A stretch of 64,000 nucleotides of DNA from Pseudomonas sp. ok272. Its GTDB lineage: Bacteria; Pseudomonadota; Gammaproteobacteria; Pseudomonadales; Pseudomonadaceae. The notes under the pieces are model-generated. The model was not told where the DNA came from. It was given only the letters and a program-made list of their open reading frames with translations, and did no database searches. The translations under genes were made by a program, and so were the position numbers. The stretch lies in assembly GCF_900109995.1 (NCBI RefSeq), contig NZ_FOCB01000009.1:1-64000 (forward strand). Direction: 5' to 3'. Shown here piece after piece: positions 1-8,269 of this stretch (position 1 is its first letter; each line of letters begins with the position of its first letter).

Positions 1-240
1 CGATGTTTTGAAGCGCTCGGACTCCAGGCGCTTTAGCCAAAGGCAGAAGCCGTTGCGCTCCCAGTACAAAATCTTCACTCGGTTTCGAGGCTTGTTGAGG
101 AACACGAAAAGCACCGGGTCAAACACCGCGACCTTGATGTCCAGTTCGACCAGAGCGGCGAGGCCATCAATGGATTTTCGGAAGTCGACGGGCTTGGGGT
201 AGAGATAGACTTTTTCAACTTTTGCGTCGGGACGCATCAT
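1..240 (-). CDS. tnpB: IS66-family transposition accessory protein TnpB (Orf2), cut by window edge
   Basis: Reading leftward from the ATG at 240, the frame stays open for 80 codons to base 1. It encodes the N-terminal part of the IS66 Orf2 family, with the hallmarks YPKPVDFRKSIDGLAALV and ILYWERNGFCLWLKRLE. TnpB is a small accessory protein of IS66 transposition; its exact role is not well established. The large transposase gene tnpC should follow beyond the window. Only about 85 bases separate this start from the presumed element end at 325, so the usual upstream tnpA seems absent. Either this is a two-gene element or tnpA has been lost. Family call is firm; completeness cannot be judged. 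Confidence 0.9.
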   Translation of the reverse strand, partial: MMRPDAKVEKVYLYPKPVDFRKSIDGLAALVELDIKVAVFDPVLFVFLNKPRNRVKILYWERNGFCLWLKRLESERFKTS

Positions 241-325
241 GAGGTGCTGGCTCCGTAAAGGAATCGGGAGCACAGCATCGGGGATCAGGTGGTGACTTTG
301 AATGTGGGGATTATGGAGCGCTTAC
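241..325 (-). mobile_element. Left end and leader of the IS66-family element
   Basis: On the minus strand the segment begins at 325 with GTAAGCGCTCC. The leading GTAAGCG is what I recall as the usual start of IS66 terminal inverted repeats. It continues as an 85-base leader up to the tnpB start. The EAL-domain coding similarity stops exactly at this base, which independently places the insertion junction. The other end of the element is outside the window, so the inverted-repeat partner cannot be checked. Confidence 0.7.
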
Positions 326-488
326 AACAGTGCGATGGGCGAGTGCTGGGGGTTTTGGAAGGGTCACGGCTCAAGGCCTCGTAGCCGAGGGCACGTCGTT
401 CAGGGACCGCCACGATCGGCTGGAACAGACTGTGCGAACTGCGTTGAGCCAGGATTGAACGCAATGCGCTCAGTTGTTCGGGGGGCAT
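326..488 (-). pseudogene. 5' remnant of an EAL-domain (c-di-GMP) signalling gene interrupted by IS66
   Basis: From the ATG at 488 the translation MPPEQLSALRSILAQ... then HSLFQPIV and GYEALSR is the typical start of an EAL phosphodiesterase domain. After GYEALSRDPS the expected continuation (HSPIALF) appears in another frame, around 326-345, so there also seems to be a one-base frameshift. Coding similarity ends at 325, where the IS66 end begins. In other pseudomonads I recall an EAL/CBS/GGDEF gene next to prc (PA3258 beside PA3257), which fits. The remaining gene presumably lies beyond the IS outside the window. Loss of function is inferred from the interruption plus frameshift. Confidence 0.75.
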
Positions 489-504
489 GGCGATCTCTGG
501 CGAT

Positions 505-556
505 AAAAAAAGGACTGGGCCGATCCTGTTGTCAGGAGAGGCCCAGTCCTTTTTTT
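505..556 (-). terminator. Rho-independent terminator, probably bidirectional, after prc
   Basis: A 10-base perfect stem (GGACTGGGCC / GGCCCAGTCC) is flanked by seven A on the left and seven T on the right, so it can act on either strand. It lies 59 bases downstream of the prc stop. Its minus-strand T-run ends only 16 bases before the ATG of the EAL remnant, so that gene would need its own promoter or read-through. Confidence 0.9.
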
Positions 557-614
557 CACGACAGAATGATGACTGTTTGATGACGCTCCGAAGAGCGTCA
601 GGATTAAATTGCCG

Positions 615-2702
615 TCACTTCTTGTTGCTGGCGACTGCGGTATTGAGCTTCAGGTAATCCAGGAGGATCCGCCCGGTTTCGCTCAAGTAAGCGTCGTCTT
701 CCGGCTTGACCTTGTCGGGCTCGGTCGCGAGAGCGTCTTCATCTTCCTTCTTCAGCTCTTTGAGCGGCGCTTCGCCCTTGGCCTTGCGCCGGGCGTTTTC
801 CATCGCCAGTTGCTTGGCTTCGATATCGGCGTGCTGCGCGCGGCGTTCGGCTTCGTTGAGGCTGACGGTTTTTTCTTCCATCAACTTCTGTGCCAGGGCC
901 AGCTTGTCGCGGATGAACACAAACTCTGCGTCCTTGGCGGTACGCTGGTCATGTTCGGCCTTGAGCTGGGCAATGAACGGCTTGAAGGGATCCACGGCCG
1001 GCTTGATGGCAGGGCGAATGGTGTCCCACGGCATGGACTCGGGTAACGCACTCTCACCGATTTCCTTGGTGTCGATGATCGACGGGTAGTCGATGTCCGG
1101 CAGCACGCCCTGATGCTGGGTGCTCTGCCCGGAAACCCGGTAGAACTTGGCCAGGGTCAGTTTCAGTTCGCCATGGTTGAGCGGCTGAATGGTCTGCACG
1201 GTGCCTTTGCCGAAGGTCTGGCCACCAATGATCAGTGCGCGGTGATAGTCCTGCATGGCGCCGGCGAAAATCTCCGAGGCCGAGGCCGACAGGCGATTGA
1301 CCAACAGCGCCATCGGGCCTTTGTAGAAGGCTCCCGGGTTCTCATCTTCCAGCACATCGACCCGGCCATCGGCGTTACGCACCAGCACCGTCGGACCTTT
1401 GTCGATGAACAGGCTGGTCAGCTCGGTGGCTTCCTGCAAGGAGCCGCCGCCGTTGTTGCGCAGGTCGATAATGACGCCGTCGACCTTGTCCTTTTGCAGC
1501 TCGGTGAGGATCTTCTTGACGTCGCGTGTGGTGCTCTTGTAGTCCGGATCACCGGCGCGGAACGCCTTGAAGTCGAGGTAGAACGCTGGGATCTCGATCA
1601 CGCCCAGCTTGTAGTCCTTGCCGTCCTGCTTGAGGTTCAGGATCGATTTTTTCACCGCCTGGTCTTCAAGCTTCACCGCTTCACGGGTGATCGATACGAT
1701 CTTGCTGGTCTGGTCGTTAGGCGCATTGCTGGCCGGAATCACTTCCAGGCGCACCACGGTGCCCTTCGGCCCACGGATCAGCTTGACCACTTCGTCCAGG
1801 CGCCAGCCCACCACGTCGACCATCTCTTTGTCGCCCTGGGCGACGCCGATGATCTTGTCGGCCGGGGCCACCTGCTTGGTCTTGTCGGCCGGGCCTGCCG
1901 GCACCAGGCGCACGACTTTGACTTGGTCGTTGTCGCTCTGCAACACGGCGCCGATGCCTTCCAGCGACAGGCTCATGTTGATGTCGAAGTTTTCCGCGTT
2001 ATCCGGTGACAGATAATTGGTGTGCGGGTCGTAGGACATGGCGAAGTTGTTGATGTACGCCTGGAAGATGTCTTCGGCGCGGGTCTGGTCCAGGCGCGAG
2101 AGCTGGTTCTTGAAGCGCTTGGTCAGGGTTTCCTGGATCTGCTTGTTGTCCTTGCCGGCAATCTTCATGCGCAGCACTTCGTCCTTGACGCGTTTGCGCC
2201 ACAGGTCGTCGAGCTCGGCAGTGGTCTTGAGCCAAGGGGCATCCTTGCGGTCGATCAGCAAGGTCTCCTTGGTGGTGAAGTCCATCTTGTCGACGCCCTT
2301 GTTCAATTCGGCCAGGGCGAACTCCAGGCGCGTCTTGACTCGATCCAGGTAACGCTTGTAGATGGTGAACCCGGGGTTCAGATCGCCGCTTTTGAGGAAG
2401 TCGTCAAACTGCAGCTTCCACTTGTCGAATTCGGCGATGTCGCTGGCCAGGAAGTAGCTGCGAGAAGGATCCAGCAGCTTCAGGTAGCTGTCGTAGATGA
2501 TCGCCGAACGCGCGTCGTCCAGGGGCGGCTTGCTGTAGTGGTGACGCTTGAGCAACTCGACGACGTTCAGGCTGGCGATCACCTCGTCACGGTCGGGCTG
2601 AAGCTTGTCCCAGCTATTGGCTGCGAACGTATTGGACGACAGCGACAAGCTGCCGAGGCCAATGAATAGAGCGAGTGCGGTGCTGGAGAACGAATGCTTC
2701 AT
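615..2702 (-). CDS. prc: Carboxy-terminal processing (tail-specific) protease Prc/CtpA
   Basis: Periplasmic serine protease of family S41 that degrades substrates from their C-terminus. In Pseudomonas the orthologue (AlgO) is implicated in processing of the anti-sigma factor MucA. The protein has an N-terminal signal peptide (hydrophobic ALALFIGLGSLSL, then FAANS), a PDZ domain in the middle (around LEGIGAVLQ to GPKGTVVRLEV) and the catalytic core with LRNNGGG, the nucleophile motif SASASEIFAGAMQDY and the general-base lysine in FGKGTVQT. The C-terminal part is charged and helical. I chose the ATG at 2702 because the signal peptide starts there; an in-frame ATG at 2735 would add 11 residues. 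Length near 695 residues is normal for the long Prc class. Confidence 0.95.
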   Translation of the reverse strand: MKHSFSSTALALFIGLGSLSLSSNTFAANSWDKLQPDRDEVIASLNVVELLKRHHYSKPPLDDARSAIIYDSYLKLLDPSRSYFLASDIAEFDKWKLQFDDFLKSGDLNPGFTIYKRYLDRVKTRLEFALAELNKGVDKMDFTTKETLLIDRKDAPWLKTTAELDDLWRKRVKDEVLRMKIAGKDNKQIQETLTKRFKNQLSRLDQTRAEDIFQAYINNFAMSYDPHTNYLSPDNAENFDINMSLSLEGIGAVLQSDNDQVKVVRLVPAGPADKTKQVAPADKIIGVAQGDKEMVDVVGWRLDEVVKLIRGPKGTVVRLEVIPASNAPNDQTSKIVSITREAVKLEDQAVKKSILNLKQDGKDYKLGVIEIPAFYLDFKAFRAGDPDYKSTTRDVKKILTELQKDKVDGVIIDLRNNGGGSLQEATELTSLFIDKGPTVLVRNADGRVDVLEDENPGAFYKGPMALLVNRLSASASEIFAGAMQDYHRALIIGGQTFGKGTVQTIQPLNHGELKLTLAKFYRVSGQSTQHQGVLPDIDYPSIIDTKEIGESALPESMPWDTIRPAIKPAVDPFKPFIAQLKAEHDQRTAKDAEFVFIRDKLALAQKLMEEKTVSLNEAERRAQHADIEAKQLAMENARRKAKGEAPLKELKKEDEDALATEPDKVKPEDDAYLSETGRILLDYLKLNTAVASNKK

Positions 2703-2885
2703 GCCGATTCGACGCGGGGACAATTGATAACGCATATTAGGCCGTCTATGAAGTCGCCGGTTTCAAGTGGCTCTACGTAAACCACCAGTTTTGGCGAATT
2801 TTCGTACAGCTCTCGGGCCGGTCGCATAATGCAAAAAGCCCGGCGCTACAGCACGGGCTCAGTCCAGACTCACTATGGAGGCACT

Positions 2886-3848
2886 GTGAAGGCATTGCAA
2901 GGCGTTGAAGGTCAAGTGACGTGGGTTGAAGAGCCCAATCCGACCTGTGATGTAGGGCAAGTTCGCATTCGTGTTGCAGCGGCGGGCTTGAATAGGGCCG
3001 ATTTGTTGCAACGTGCGGGGCTCTATCCCGCACCTGCGGGGGCCAGCCAGGTGTTGGGGCTGGAGTGTTCCGGTGTCATCACCGAGGTCGGCGCGGGCTC
3101 GGTCTGGCAGGTGGGCGACCGGGTTTGTGCGTTGCTCGCCGGTGGTGGCATGGCGCAGGAAGTGGTGGTTGACGGACGCCACGTGCTGCCGGTGCCTGAA
3201 GGCCTGTCCTTGAGCGAGGCCGCGGCGATACCAGAGGTGTACAGCACGGCCTGGTTGAATTTGTTTCAATTGGCTGCGCTCAAGCCGGGCGAGAAAGTGC
3301 TGCTGCACGCGGGCGCAAGTGGCGTGGGTTCAGCCGCGATTCAACTGTGCAAGGCGTTTGGCAATCCGTGTTGGGTCAGCGTCGGTTCCGCGGACCGCTT
3401 GGCCTACTGCCAGGCGCTGGGGGCCCAGGGCGGCGTCGTGCGCACGGACGGTCTGCAGGGTTTGAGCGACCTGGGGCCATTCGACGTGATTCTTGACCCG
3501 GTGGGGGCCAACTACGCGGCGCTTAACCTCAAGGTATTGGCGCGGGACGGTCGTTGGGTGTTGATTGGCTTGATGGGCGGACGAGAGGCCACGCTGGACC
3601 TGGCGCAGGTGCTGGCCAAGCGCATTCAACTGCTGGGGTCGACGCTGCGCAGTCGTGACGATCAGTTCAAGGCCGATCTGCTCAGCGATCTGCACCAGCA
3701 TGTCTGGCCGCTGTTTGCCGAGGGACGCCTGAGTCCGCAACTGGCCAAGACCTTCCCGATCGAGGACGCTGACGCCGCGTTTGCCGAGTTGGCGAGCAAT
3801 CAGGTGGCGGGCAAGCTGGTGTTGGTGATCGACGAAAGCCTGGTCTGA
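2886..3848 (+). CDS. NADPH:quinone oxidoreductase, zinc-independent medium-chain dehydrogenase family
   Basis: Zeta-crystallin-like reductase that transfers hydride from NAD(P)H to quinones or enones in the cytoplasm. The N-terminal GroES-like domain shows AAAGLNRADLLQRAGLYP and the Rossmann domain shows HAGASGVGSAAIQL. No structural zinc cysteine cluster is visible, as expected for this class. The GTG at 2886 has GGAGG six bases upstream and yields a normal 320-residue protein; the upstream in-frame ATG at 2829 would add a non-homologous tail. It is divergent from prc with a short shared promoter region. The physiological substrate cannot be told from sequence. Confidence 0.88.
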   Translation: MKALQGVEGQVTWVEEPNPTCDVGQVRIRVAAAGLNRADLLQRAGLYPAPAGASQVLGLECSGVITEVGAGSVWQVGDRVCALLAGGGMAQEVVVDGRHVLPVPEGLSLSEAAAIPEVYSTAWLNLFQLAALKPGEKVLLHAGASGVGSAAIQLCKAFGNPCWVSVGSADRLAYCQALGAQGGVVRTDGLQGLSDLGPFDVILDPVGANYAALNLKVLARDGRWVLIGLMGGREATLDLAQVLAKRIQLLGSTLRSRDDQFKADLLSDLHQHVWPLFAEGRLSPQLAKTFPIEDADAAFAELASNQVAGKLVLVIDESLV

Positions 3849-3865
3849 CAAGCTGAAGCAACCCT

Positions 3866-3950
3866 GAGCGAGGCTTGCCTGCGAAGGCAGTGTGTCAGTC
3901 GATAGAGGTGTGACAGACACGTCGCCTTCGCGGGCGCGCCTCGCGCCTAC
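3866..3950. repeat. Degenerate REP-like inverted pair
   Basis: GAGCGAGGCTTGCCTGCGAAGG is followed about 40 bases later by CCTTCGCGGGCGCGCCTCGCGCC, a diverged inverted copy. It lies between two convergent genes, where it may add mRNA 3'-end stability. Confidence 0.5.
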
Positions 3951-3962
3951 GCAGGGGCTTGG

Positions 3963-4616
3963 TTACTTCCAGTGATGAATCGGCCAGCCGGCCTGTTCGG
4001 CGTGTTCACGCAGCACCGGGTCGGGGTTGACCACATGGGGATGGTCAACCTTGAGCAGCAGCGGCAGGTCATTGCGTGAGTCCGAGTAAAAGCTCGCGCC
4101 TTCCAGGTTCTCTTCTTCGGCGTCCAGCCATTCCAGCAGGCGGATGATCTTGCCTTCGCGGTAGGTCAGGGTACCGACGGTGTGGCCGCTGTAGACGCCA
4201 TGCTGGACGTCCAGCTCGATCCCCAATACTTCGTCAATGCCCAGGCGCTCAGCGATCGGCTTGACCAGGTGAACGCCCGAGGCCGAGATCACCAGGATCC
4301 GGTCTCCGGCCTTGCGGTGGGCGGCGATGGTGCGGGTGGCGTCGCTGAAGATGATCGGTTCGATAAAGTCCTCTACCCACGGCGTCACCAGGTGCTCGAC
4401 CTCGGCCGGTGTGCGCCCGATCAGCGGCTCCAGGCTGAAGGCCATGTAGTCTTCCATGGCCAGCTTGCCCTGGCTGTAGGCGTCCATCAGTTGGTTGTTC
4501 TGTTGCATGAACGACTCGGGGTCGACCCAGCCCAGGCGGCCCATTTGCTCGCTCCATAGGGTGGCGCAGTCGCCGTGAATCAGGGTTTCGTCCAGATCGA
4601 AAATTGCCAGGGCCAT
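3963..4616 (-). CDS. HAD superfamily hydrolase, subfamily IB (phosphoserine phosphatase-like)
   Basis: Cytoplasmic phosphatase of the haloacid dehalogenase fold. Motif I is IFDLDETLIHGD (nucleophile and acid Asp), motif II is the serine in LVISASG, and motif IV is YSDSRNDLPLL. The long helical insertion after motif I is the IB-type cap. The ATG at 4616 was chosen because the catalytic motif begins four residues later and GAGAG lies upstream; the longer frame to 4721 overlaps the ABC gene. It is the last gene of the transport operon, 43 bases after the ATPase gene, so it probably removes phosphate from the imported compound or a derivative. The substrate is unknown. Confidence 0.88.
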   Translation of the reverse strand: MALAIFDLDETLIHGDCATLWSEQMGRLGWVDPESFMQQNNQLMDAYSQGKLAMEDYMAFSLEPLIGRTPAEVEHLVTPWVEDFIEPIIFSDATRTIAAHRKAGDRILVISASGVHLVKPIAERLGIDEVLGIELDVQHGVYSGHTVGTLTYREGKIIRLLEWLDAEEENLEGASFYSDSRNDLPLLLKVDHPHVVNPDPVLREHAEQAGWPIHHWK

Positions 4617-4659
4617 CAGTGCAGCTCTCTCTTCAAAGTGTGTGGGCGGTGCGCAGGCA

Positions 4660-5649
4660 TCAGGCGACTTCACGCAGGGCCGTTGGGTCGATGGACAGTG
4701 CCAGGCGTTGGCCATCGGCATGTAAGTCCGCCGCGGAGCGGTTCAGCACATCGACCACCAGTTCTACCCCCCGGGCCTCGATCCGATAACGAATCACGTT
4801 GCCCAGCAGGCTGTGGCTGCGGACCAGCGCATCCGGCTCGCCCAGCAGGCTCAGTTCGATCGCCTCCGGGCGTATCGCGATGCGGCCAGTGATCGTGCGT
4901 TGCAGCAGCTTGCTGGCGCTGGCGGCATCGAGCAAGTTGTAGTTGCCGATGAAGCCGGCGGCGAACGCATCGACCGGCGCGGTGTAGAGGGTTTCGGCGT
5001 CGCCGCTTTGGACGATCTTGCCCTGGTTCATCAGGAAGATCCGGTCCGACATGGTCAGCGCTTCTTCCTGGTCGTGGGTGACGAAAATCGTGGTCAGGCC
5101 CAGCTCGCGTTGAATCTGCCGGATCTGCTCGCGCAGGTGTTTGCGGATACGCGCGTCGAGGGCCGACAAGGGCTCATCGAGCAGCAGCAGGCGCGGACGA
5201 GTCACCAGCGAACGGGCCAGGGCCACGCGCTGGCATTGGCCGCCGGACAACTGATGGGGGTAGCGACTGGCGAAGTCATTGAGCTCCACCAGTTGCAGCA
5301 CCTCCAGCACGCGCTTGTGGCTGTCATCGGCGTTGACCTTCTGCATGCGCAGGCCGAAGGCGACGTTCTGTTGCACGGTCATGTTGGGGAACAGCGCGTA
5401 GCTCTGGAACACCATGCCGATCCCACGCTTTTGTGGGCTGAGCGGGACGATGTCCTGGCCGTCGAGCAGGATCTGGCCGTCATCCACCGCCGTCAACCCG
5501 GCGATGCAGCGCAGCAGGGTCGACTTGCCGCAACCGGACGGGCCGAGCAGGGTGACGAACTCGCCTTTGTGGATCTCACAGTTGATGTCGCTGAACACCG
5601 AGGTGCCGGCGTAGTTTTTCTTTAGGTGTTGGACGCTGACGTAGCTCAT
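4660..5649 (-). CDS. ABC transporter ATP-binding protein (PhnT/PotA-like)
   Basis: ATPase subunit of a binding-protein-dependent importer. Walker A is GPSGCGKST, the signature is LSGGQCQRVALARSL, Walker B is LLLLDEPLSALD and the H-loop is IFVTHDQ. A C-terminal TOBE-like regulatory region follows (around IRPEAIELSLLG). The start overlaps the stop of the permease gene by four bases (ATGA at 5646-5649), so the two are translationally coupled. By similarity it belongs with ATPases annotated for 2-aminoethylphosphonate, spermidine or ferric iron. The hydrolases in the operon favour an organophosphorus substrate, which is inference. Confidence 0.93.
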   Translation of the reverse strand: MSYVSVQHLKKNYAGTSVFSDINCEIHKGEFVTLLGPSGCGKSTLLRCIAGLTAVDDGQILLDGQDIVPLSPQKRGIGMVFQSYALFPNMTVQQNVAFGLRMQKVNADDSHKRVLEVLQLVELNDFASRYPHQLSGGQCQRVALARSLVTRPRLLLLDEPLSALDARIRKHLREQIRQIQRELGLTTIFVTHDQEEALTMSDRIFLMNQGKIVQSGDAETLYTAPVDAFAAGFIGNYNLLDAASASKLLQRTITGRIAIRPEAIELSLLGEPDALVRSHSLLGNVIRYRIEARGVELVVDVLNRSAADLHADGQRLALSIDPTALREVA

Positions 5650-6446
5650 TGGCTGTTGTCCTTGTTCAAGATGTTGGCCGCCCAGGTCAGGACCAGTACG
5701 AAGAAGAAGTAGGAAATCACCAGCGCGCTGGTGAAGTGACCGCTGCTGTTGCGCATGTTGTTGAGGAACACCTGCAAGGTTTCGTAGCGGGTGCCGACGA
5801 GGATGTTGGCGAACACGAACTCACCGAACAGGAACGAGAACGACAGCAGCAGCGCCACCATCAGGCCCTTGCGCAGGTTCGGCAGCACCACCAGGAACGC
5901 GGCTTGCCAGGTGCTGGCGCCGAGCAGTTGGGCGGCGTCCATCAGGTCGCGCAGGTTGATCGCTTGCAGGTTGTTGGTGATCGCCCGGTACATGAACGGC
6001 AGCGCCACGGTGAAGTAGCAGCCCACCAGGATCCACGGCGTCCCGACCATCGCGAAGGGCCCCGAGCCATAGAGTTGCAACAGCCCCACCGACGACACCA
6101 CCGGCGGTACCGCGAAGGGCAGCAGGATCAGGATGTTCATCAGCGCATCGAGCCGCGGGAAGTGGTAATGCACCACGAACAGCAATGGCAGGATCAACAC
6201 CACCGACAGGATCAGCGCGCCCACGCACACCAGCAACGATTGGCCGAAGGCGCTGAGAAACCGCGGGTCGCTCCACAGCTGGATGTACCACTTGAAGGTA
6301 AAGCCCGAGGGCAGGATGGTCGCCGACCAACTGCTGGCAATCGAGTAGATCAAGGTGCCCACCAGCGGCAGCAGCAGGATGGCAAACAGCAGGTAGACCA
6401 CCACGCGGTGGTAGAGCGCGGCGGCGCCGGGTTCAGCGCGAGACAT
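5646..6446 (-). CDS. ABC transporter permease, second subunit
   Basis: Integral inner-membrane subunit of 266 residues with about six hydrophobic segments. The EAA loop that docks with the ATPase is seen as MDAAQLLGASTWQAAFLVVLP. The reading frame overlaps the other permease gene by 14 bases upstream and the ATPase gene by four bases downstream, a tight operon. It pairs with the adjacent permease to form the translocation channel. Confidence 0.92.
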   Translation of the reverse strand: MSRAEPGAAALYHRVVVYLLFAILLLPLVGTLIYSIASSWSATILPSGFTFKWYIQLWSDPRFLSAFGQSLLVCVGALILSVVLILPLLFVVHYHFPRLDALMNILILLPFAVPPVVSSVGLLQLYGSGPFAMVGTPWILVGCYFTVALPFMYRAITNNLQAINLRDLMDAAQLLGASTWQAAFLVVLPNLRKGLMVALLLSFSFLFGEFVFANILVGTRYETLQVFLNNMRNSSGHFTSALVISYFFFVLVLTWAANILNKDNSQ

Positions 6447-7278
6447 GGTAGCTCCTCTTCAACAGCAACTGATGGACCACGGTGACCAGGGTCATCAACG
6501 CCACCAGCACCACGGCCAGGGCGCTGGCCATGTTCGGGTCCAGGGAAATATCCCCCGAGACCATCGCGGCGATCCGGATCGGCAGCACGTTGAAGTTGCC
6601 GGTGGTCAGGGCGTACACCGTGGCGTAGGCGCCCAGGGCGTTGGCCAGGAGGATGACGAAGGTGCCGAGCAGGGCCGGGGTTAGCACCGGCAGACCGATG
6701 TGCCGCCAGAACTGCCAGCCGCTGGCCCCGAGCAGGGCGGCCGACTCACGCCAGTCCTCACGCAGGGCGTCGAAGGCCGGGTACAGCAGCAGGACGCCGA
6801 GGGGGATCTGGAAGTAGGTGTACAGAATGATCAGCCCGGTCTTGGAGTACAGGTTGAAGTCCTGAATGATCCCGGCCTGCTTGAGCATGATGGTGATGCT
6901 GCCGTTGAAGCCCAGCAGGATGATGAACGCAAAGGCCAGGGGCACGCCGGAGAAGTTGCTGGTCATGTTGGCGAAGGCGTTGACGAAGTTGCGCAGCTTG
7001 GAATCGACCCGACGCAACGAGTAACTGCCCAGGATGGCGATGATGATGCCAAATACGCTGGAGTAGAAGCTGATCTCCAGGCTGTACTGGATGGCCTGCA
7101 AGTAGAACCTGGAACTGAAGATCTTGTTGAAGTTGGCCAGGCCCCAGCCGAACTCTTGCGATTGCACGCTGTTGATCAGCACCCAGCACAGCGGGGCGAT
7201 CTGGAACACGAAGAAGAAGATCGCAAAGGGCACCAGGCACAAGGCCGCCAGCCATTTGCCACGGGTGATCGAATTCAC
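6433..7278 (-). CDS. ABC transporter permease, first subunit
   Basis: Membrane subunit with about six transmembrane helices and the EAA-loop motif ESAALLGASGWQFWRHIGLP. I place the start at the GTG at 7278, because it overlaps the stop of the upstream hydrolase (GTGA at 7275-7278) and puts the first membrane helix right after a short basic N-terminus. Longer versions starting at 7344 would lie inside the upstream gene. It works with the second permease and the ATPase of the same operon. Confidence 0.92.
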   Translation of the reverse strand: MNSITRGKWLAALCLVPFAIFFFVFQIAPLCWVLINSVQSQEFGWGLANFNKIFSSRFYLQAIQYSLEISFYSSVFGIIIAILGSYSLRRVDSKLRNFVNAFANMTSNFSGVPLAFAFIILLGFNGSITIMLKQAGIIQDFNLYSKTGLIILYTYFQIPLGVLLLYPAFDALREDWRESAALLGASGWQFWRHIGLPVLTPALLGTFVILLANALGAYATVYALTTGNFNVLPIRIAAMVSGDISLDPNMASALAVVLVALMTLVTVVHQLLLKRSYHVSR

Positions 7279-8081
7279 TTGAGCAACTCCCGGCACACGG
7301 GTTTGTCGTGGGGCACACCCAGTAGCTGGCAAACCGTGCCACACAGCTCGGTTTGCCTGGGCGTGGCCTCGGGGTCGAGGCTGAAGGCGTCGCCGATGAC
7401 AAACAACGGCACCTCACGCTCTTCGGCGAGCAGGCCGTTGTGGGAGCGGTCGTTGTTCATGCCGTGGTCGGCGGTCACCAGCACCTGGTAACCGCTGTCG
7501 AGCCAGCCTTGCAGGTAGTCGGCCAGGATGATGTCGGCGCTGCGGGCGCTGTTGCGGTACTGGGGCGTATCGAGGCCGTGCTTGTGCCCGGCGTCGTCGA
7601 TGTTCATGGGGTGCACCAGGAGAAAATTCGGTGCGTGACGCAGGCGCAGGTGCTCGGCGTCGGCGAACAGGTGGGCGTCGGGGTAGTGGTCGCTCCAATA
7701 GAAATGAGCGTGCTGGATCGGCAGGCTCGGGTCATCGGTGTGTCGATCCCGGACGGCCACGAATGGCGAGCGGTTGTACAACTCGCTGACCCAGTGATAC
7801 GCCGCGGCGGCGGTCGTCAGGCCGGCGTCCGTGGCGTAGTGATAAATGCTGCGCTGGTTGGACAGGCGCGAGACGTTGTTGTGGACAATGCCACTGTCGA
7901 TGGGCGCAACCCCGGTGAGGATGCATTCGTACAGCGGGCGGGACAGGGACGGCAGCGCGCATTCGAGCCGGTACAGCGCGGCTTTATTCGCTTGCACGTA
8001 GGCCTGCAAGTGCCCCATGGCGTGCCGCGCGACCTCGTAGTTAAGACCGTCGAGGACGACAAGGATGACGTTTTGACTCAT
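7275..8081 (-). CDS. Alkaline-phosphatase-superfamily hydrolase (nucleotide pyrophosphatase/phosphodiesterase-like)
   Basis: Metal-dependent phosphohydrolase fold. Visible metal-site motifs are VVLDGLN near the N-terminus, MNIDDAGHKHG in the middle and VTADHGMN near the C-terminus, in the order known for NPP-type phosphodiesterases and phosphonoacetate hydrolases. The nucleophile region reads LPSLSRPLYECILTG, so serine may replace the more common threonine. At 268 residues it is shorter than typical NPP enzymes and has no obvious signal peptide, suggesting action on imported substrate in the cytoplasm. Its stop overlaps the permease start. Cleavage of a C-P or P-O bond cannot be distinguished from sequence. 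Confidence 0.82.
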   Translation of the reverse strand: MSQNVILVVLDGLNYEVARHAMGHLQAYVQANKAALYRLECALPSLSRPLYECILTGVAPIDSGIVHNNVSRLSNQRSIYHYATDAGLTTAAAAYHWVSELYNRSPFVAVRDRHTDDPSLPIQHAHFYWSDHYPDAHLFADAEHLRLRHAPNFLLVHPMNIDDAGHKHGLDTPQYRNSARSADIILADYLQGWLDSGYQVLVTADHGMNNDRSHNGLLAEEREVPLFVIGDAFSLDPEATPRQTELCGTVCQLLGVPHDKPVCRELLK

Positions 8082-8141
8082 GGGGAAGGAGAACTCCGTA
8101 AGGCAGGTGTCAGGGAAAGGCTAAGATCGAGCTTGATCCAT

Positions 8142-8231
8142 TGTGGGAGCGAGCCTGCTCGCGAAGAGCTCGTGTCAGCCACCCTCCTTGGTGTCTGACA
8201 CAACGCATTCGCGAGCAGGCTCGCTCCCACA
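8142..8231. repeat. Inverted REP pair inside the ABC operon
   Basis: TGTGGGAGCGAGCCTGCTCGCGA and its inverse TCGCGAGCAGGCTCGCTCCCACA are separated by about 45 bases. The pair lies between the binding-protein gene and the hydrolase gene of one operon, where it could protect the upstream mRNA and raise binding-protein levels. Confidence 0.92.
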
Positions 8232-8269
8232 GGGATATCGATCAAATCACCCGGTGGTGATCTACAGCC

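Noticed and set aside
8142..8231. REP pairs considered as small RNA genes or CRISPR repeats
   Set aside because: They are inverted pairs of one common core found at many intergenic places, with irregular spacing and no spacer-repeat pattern.
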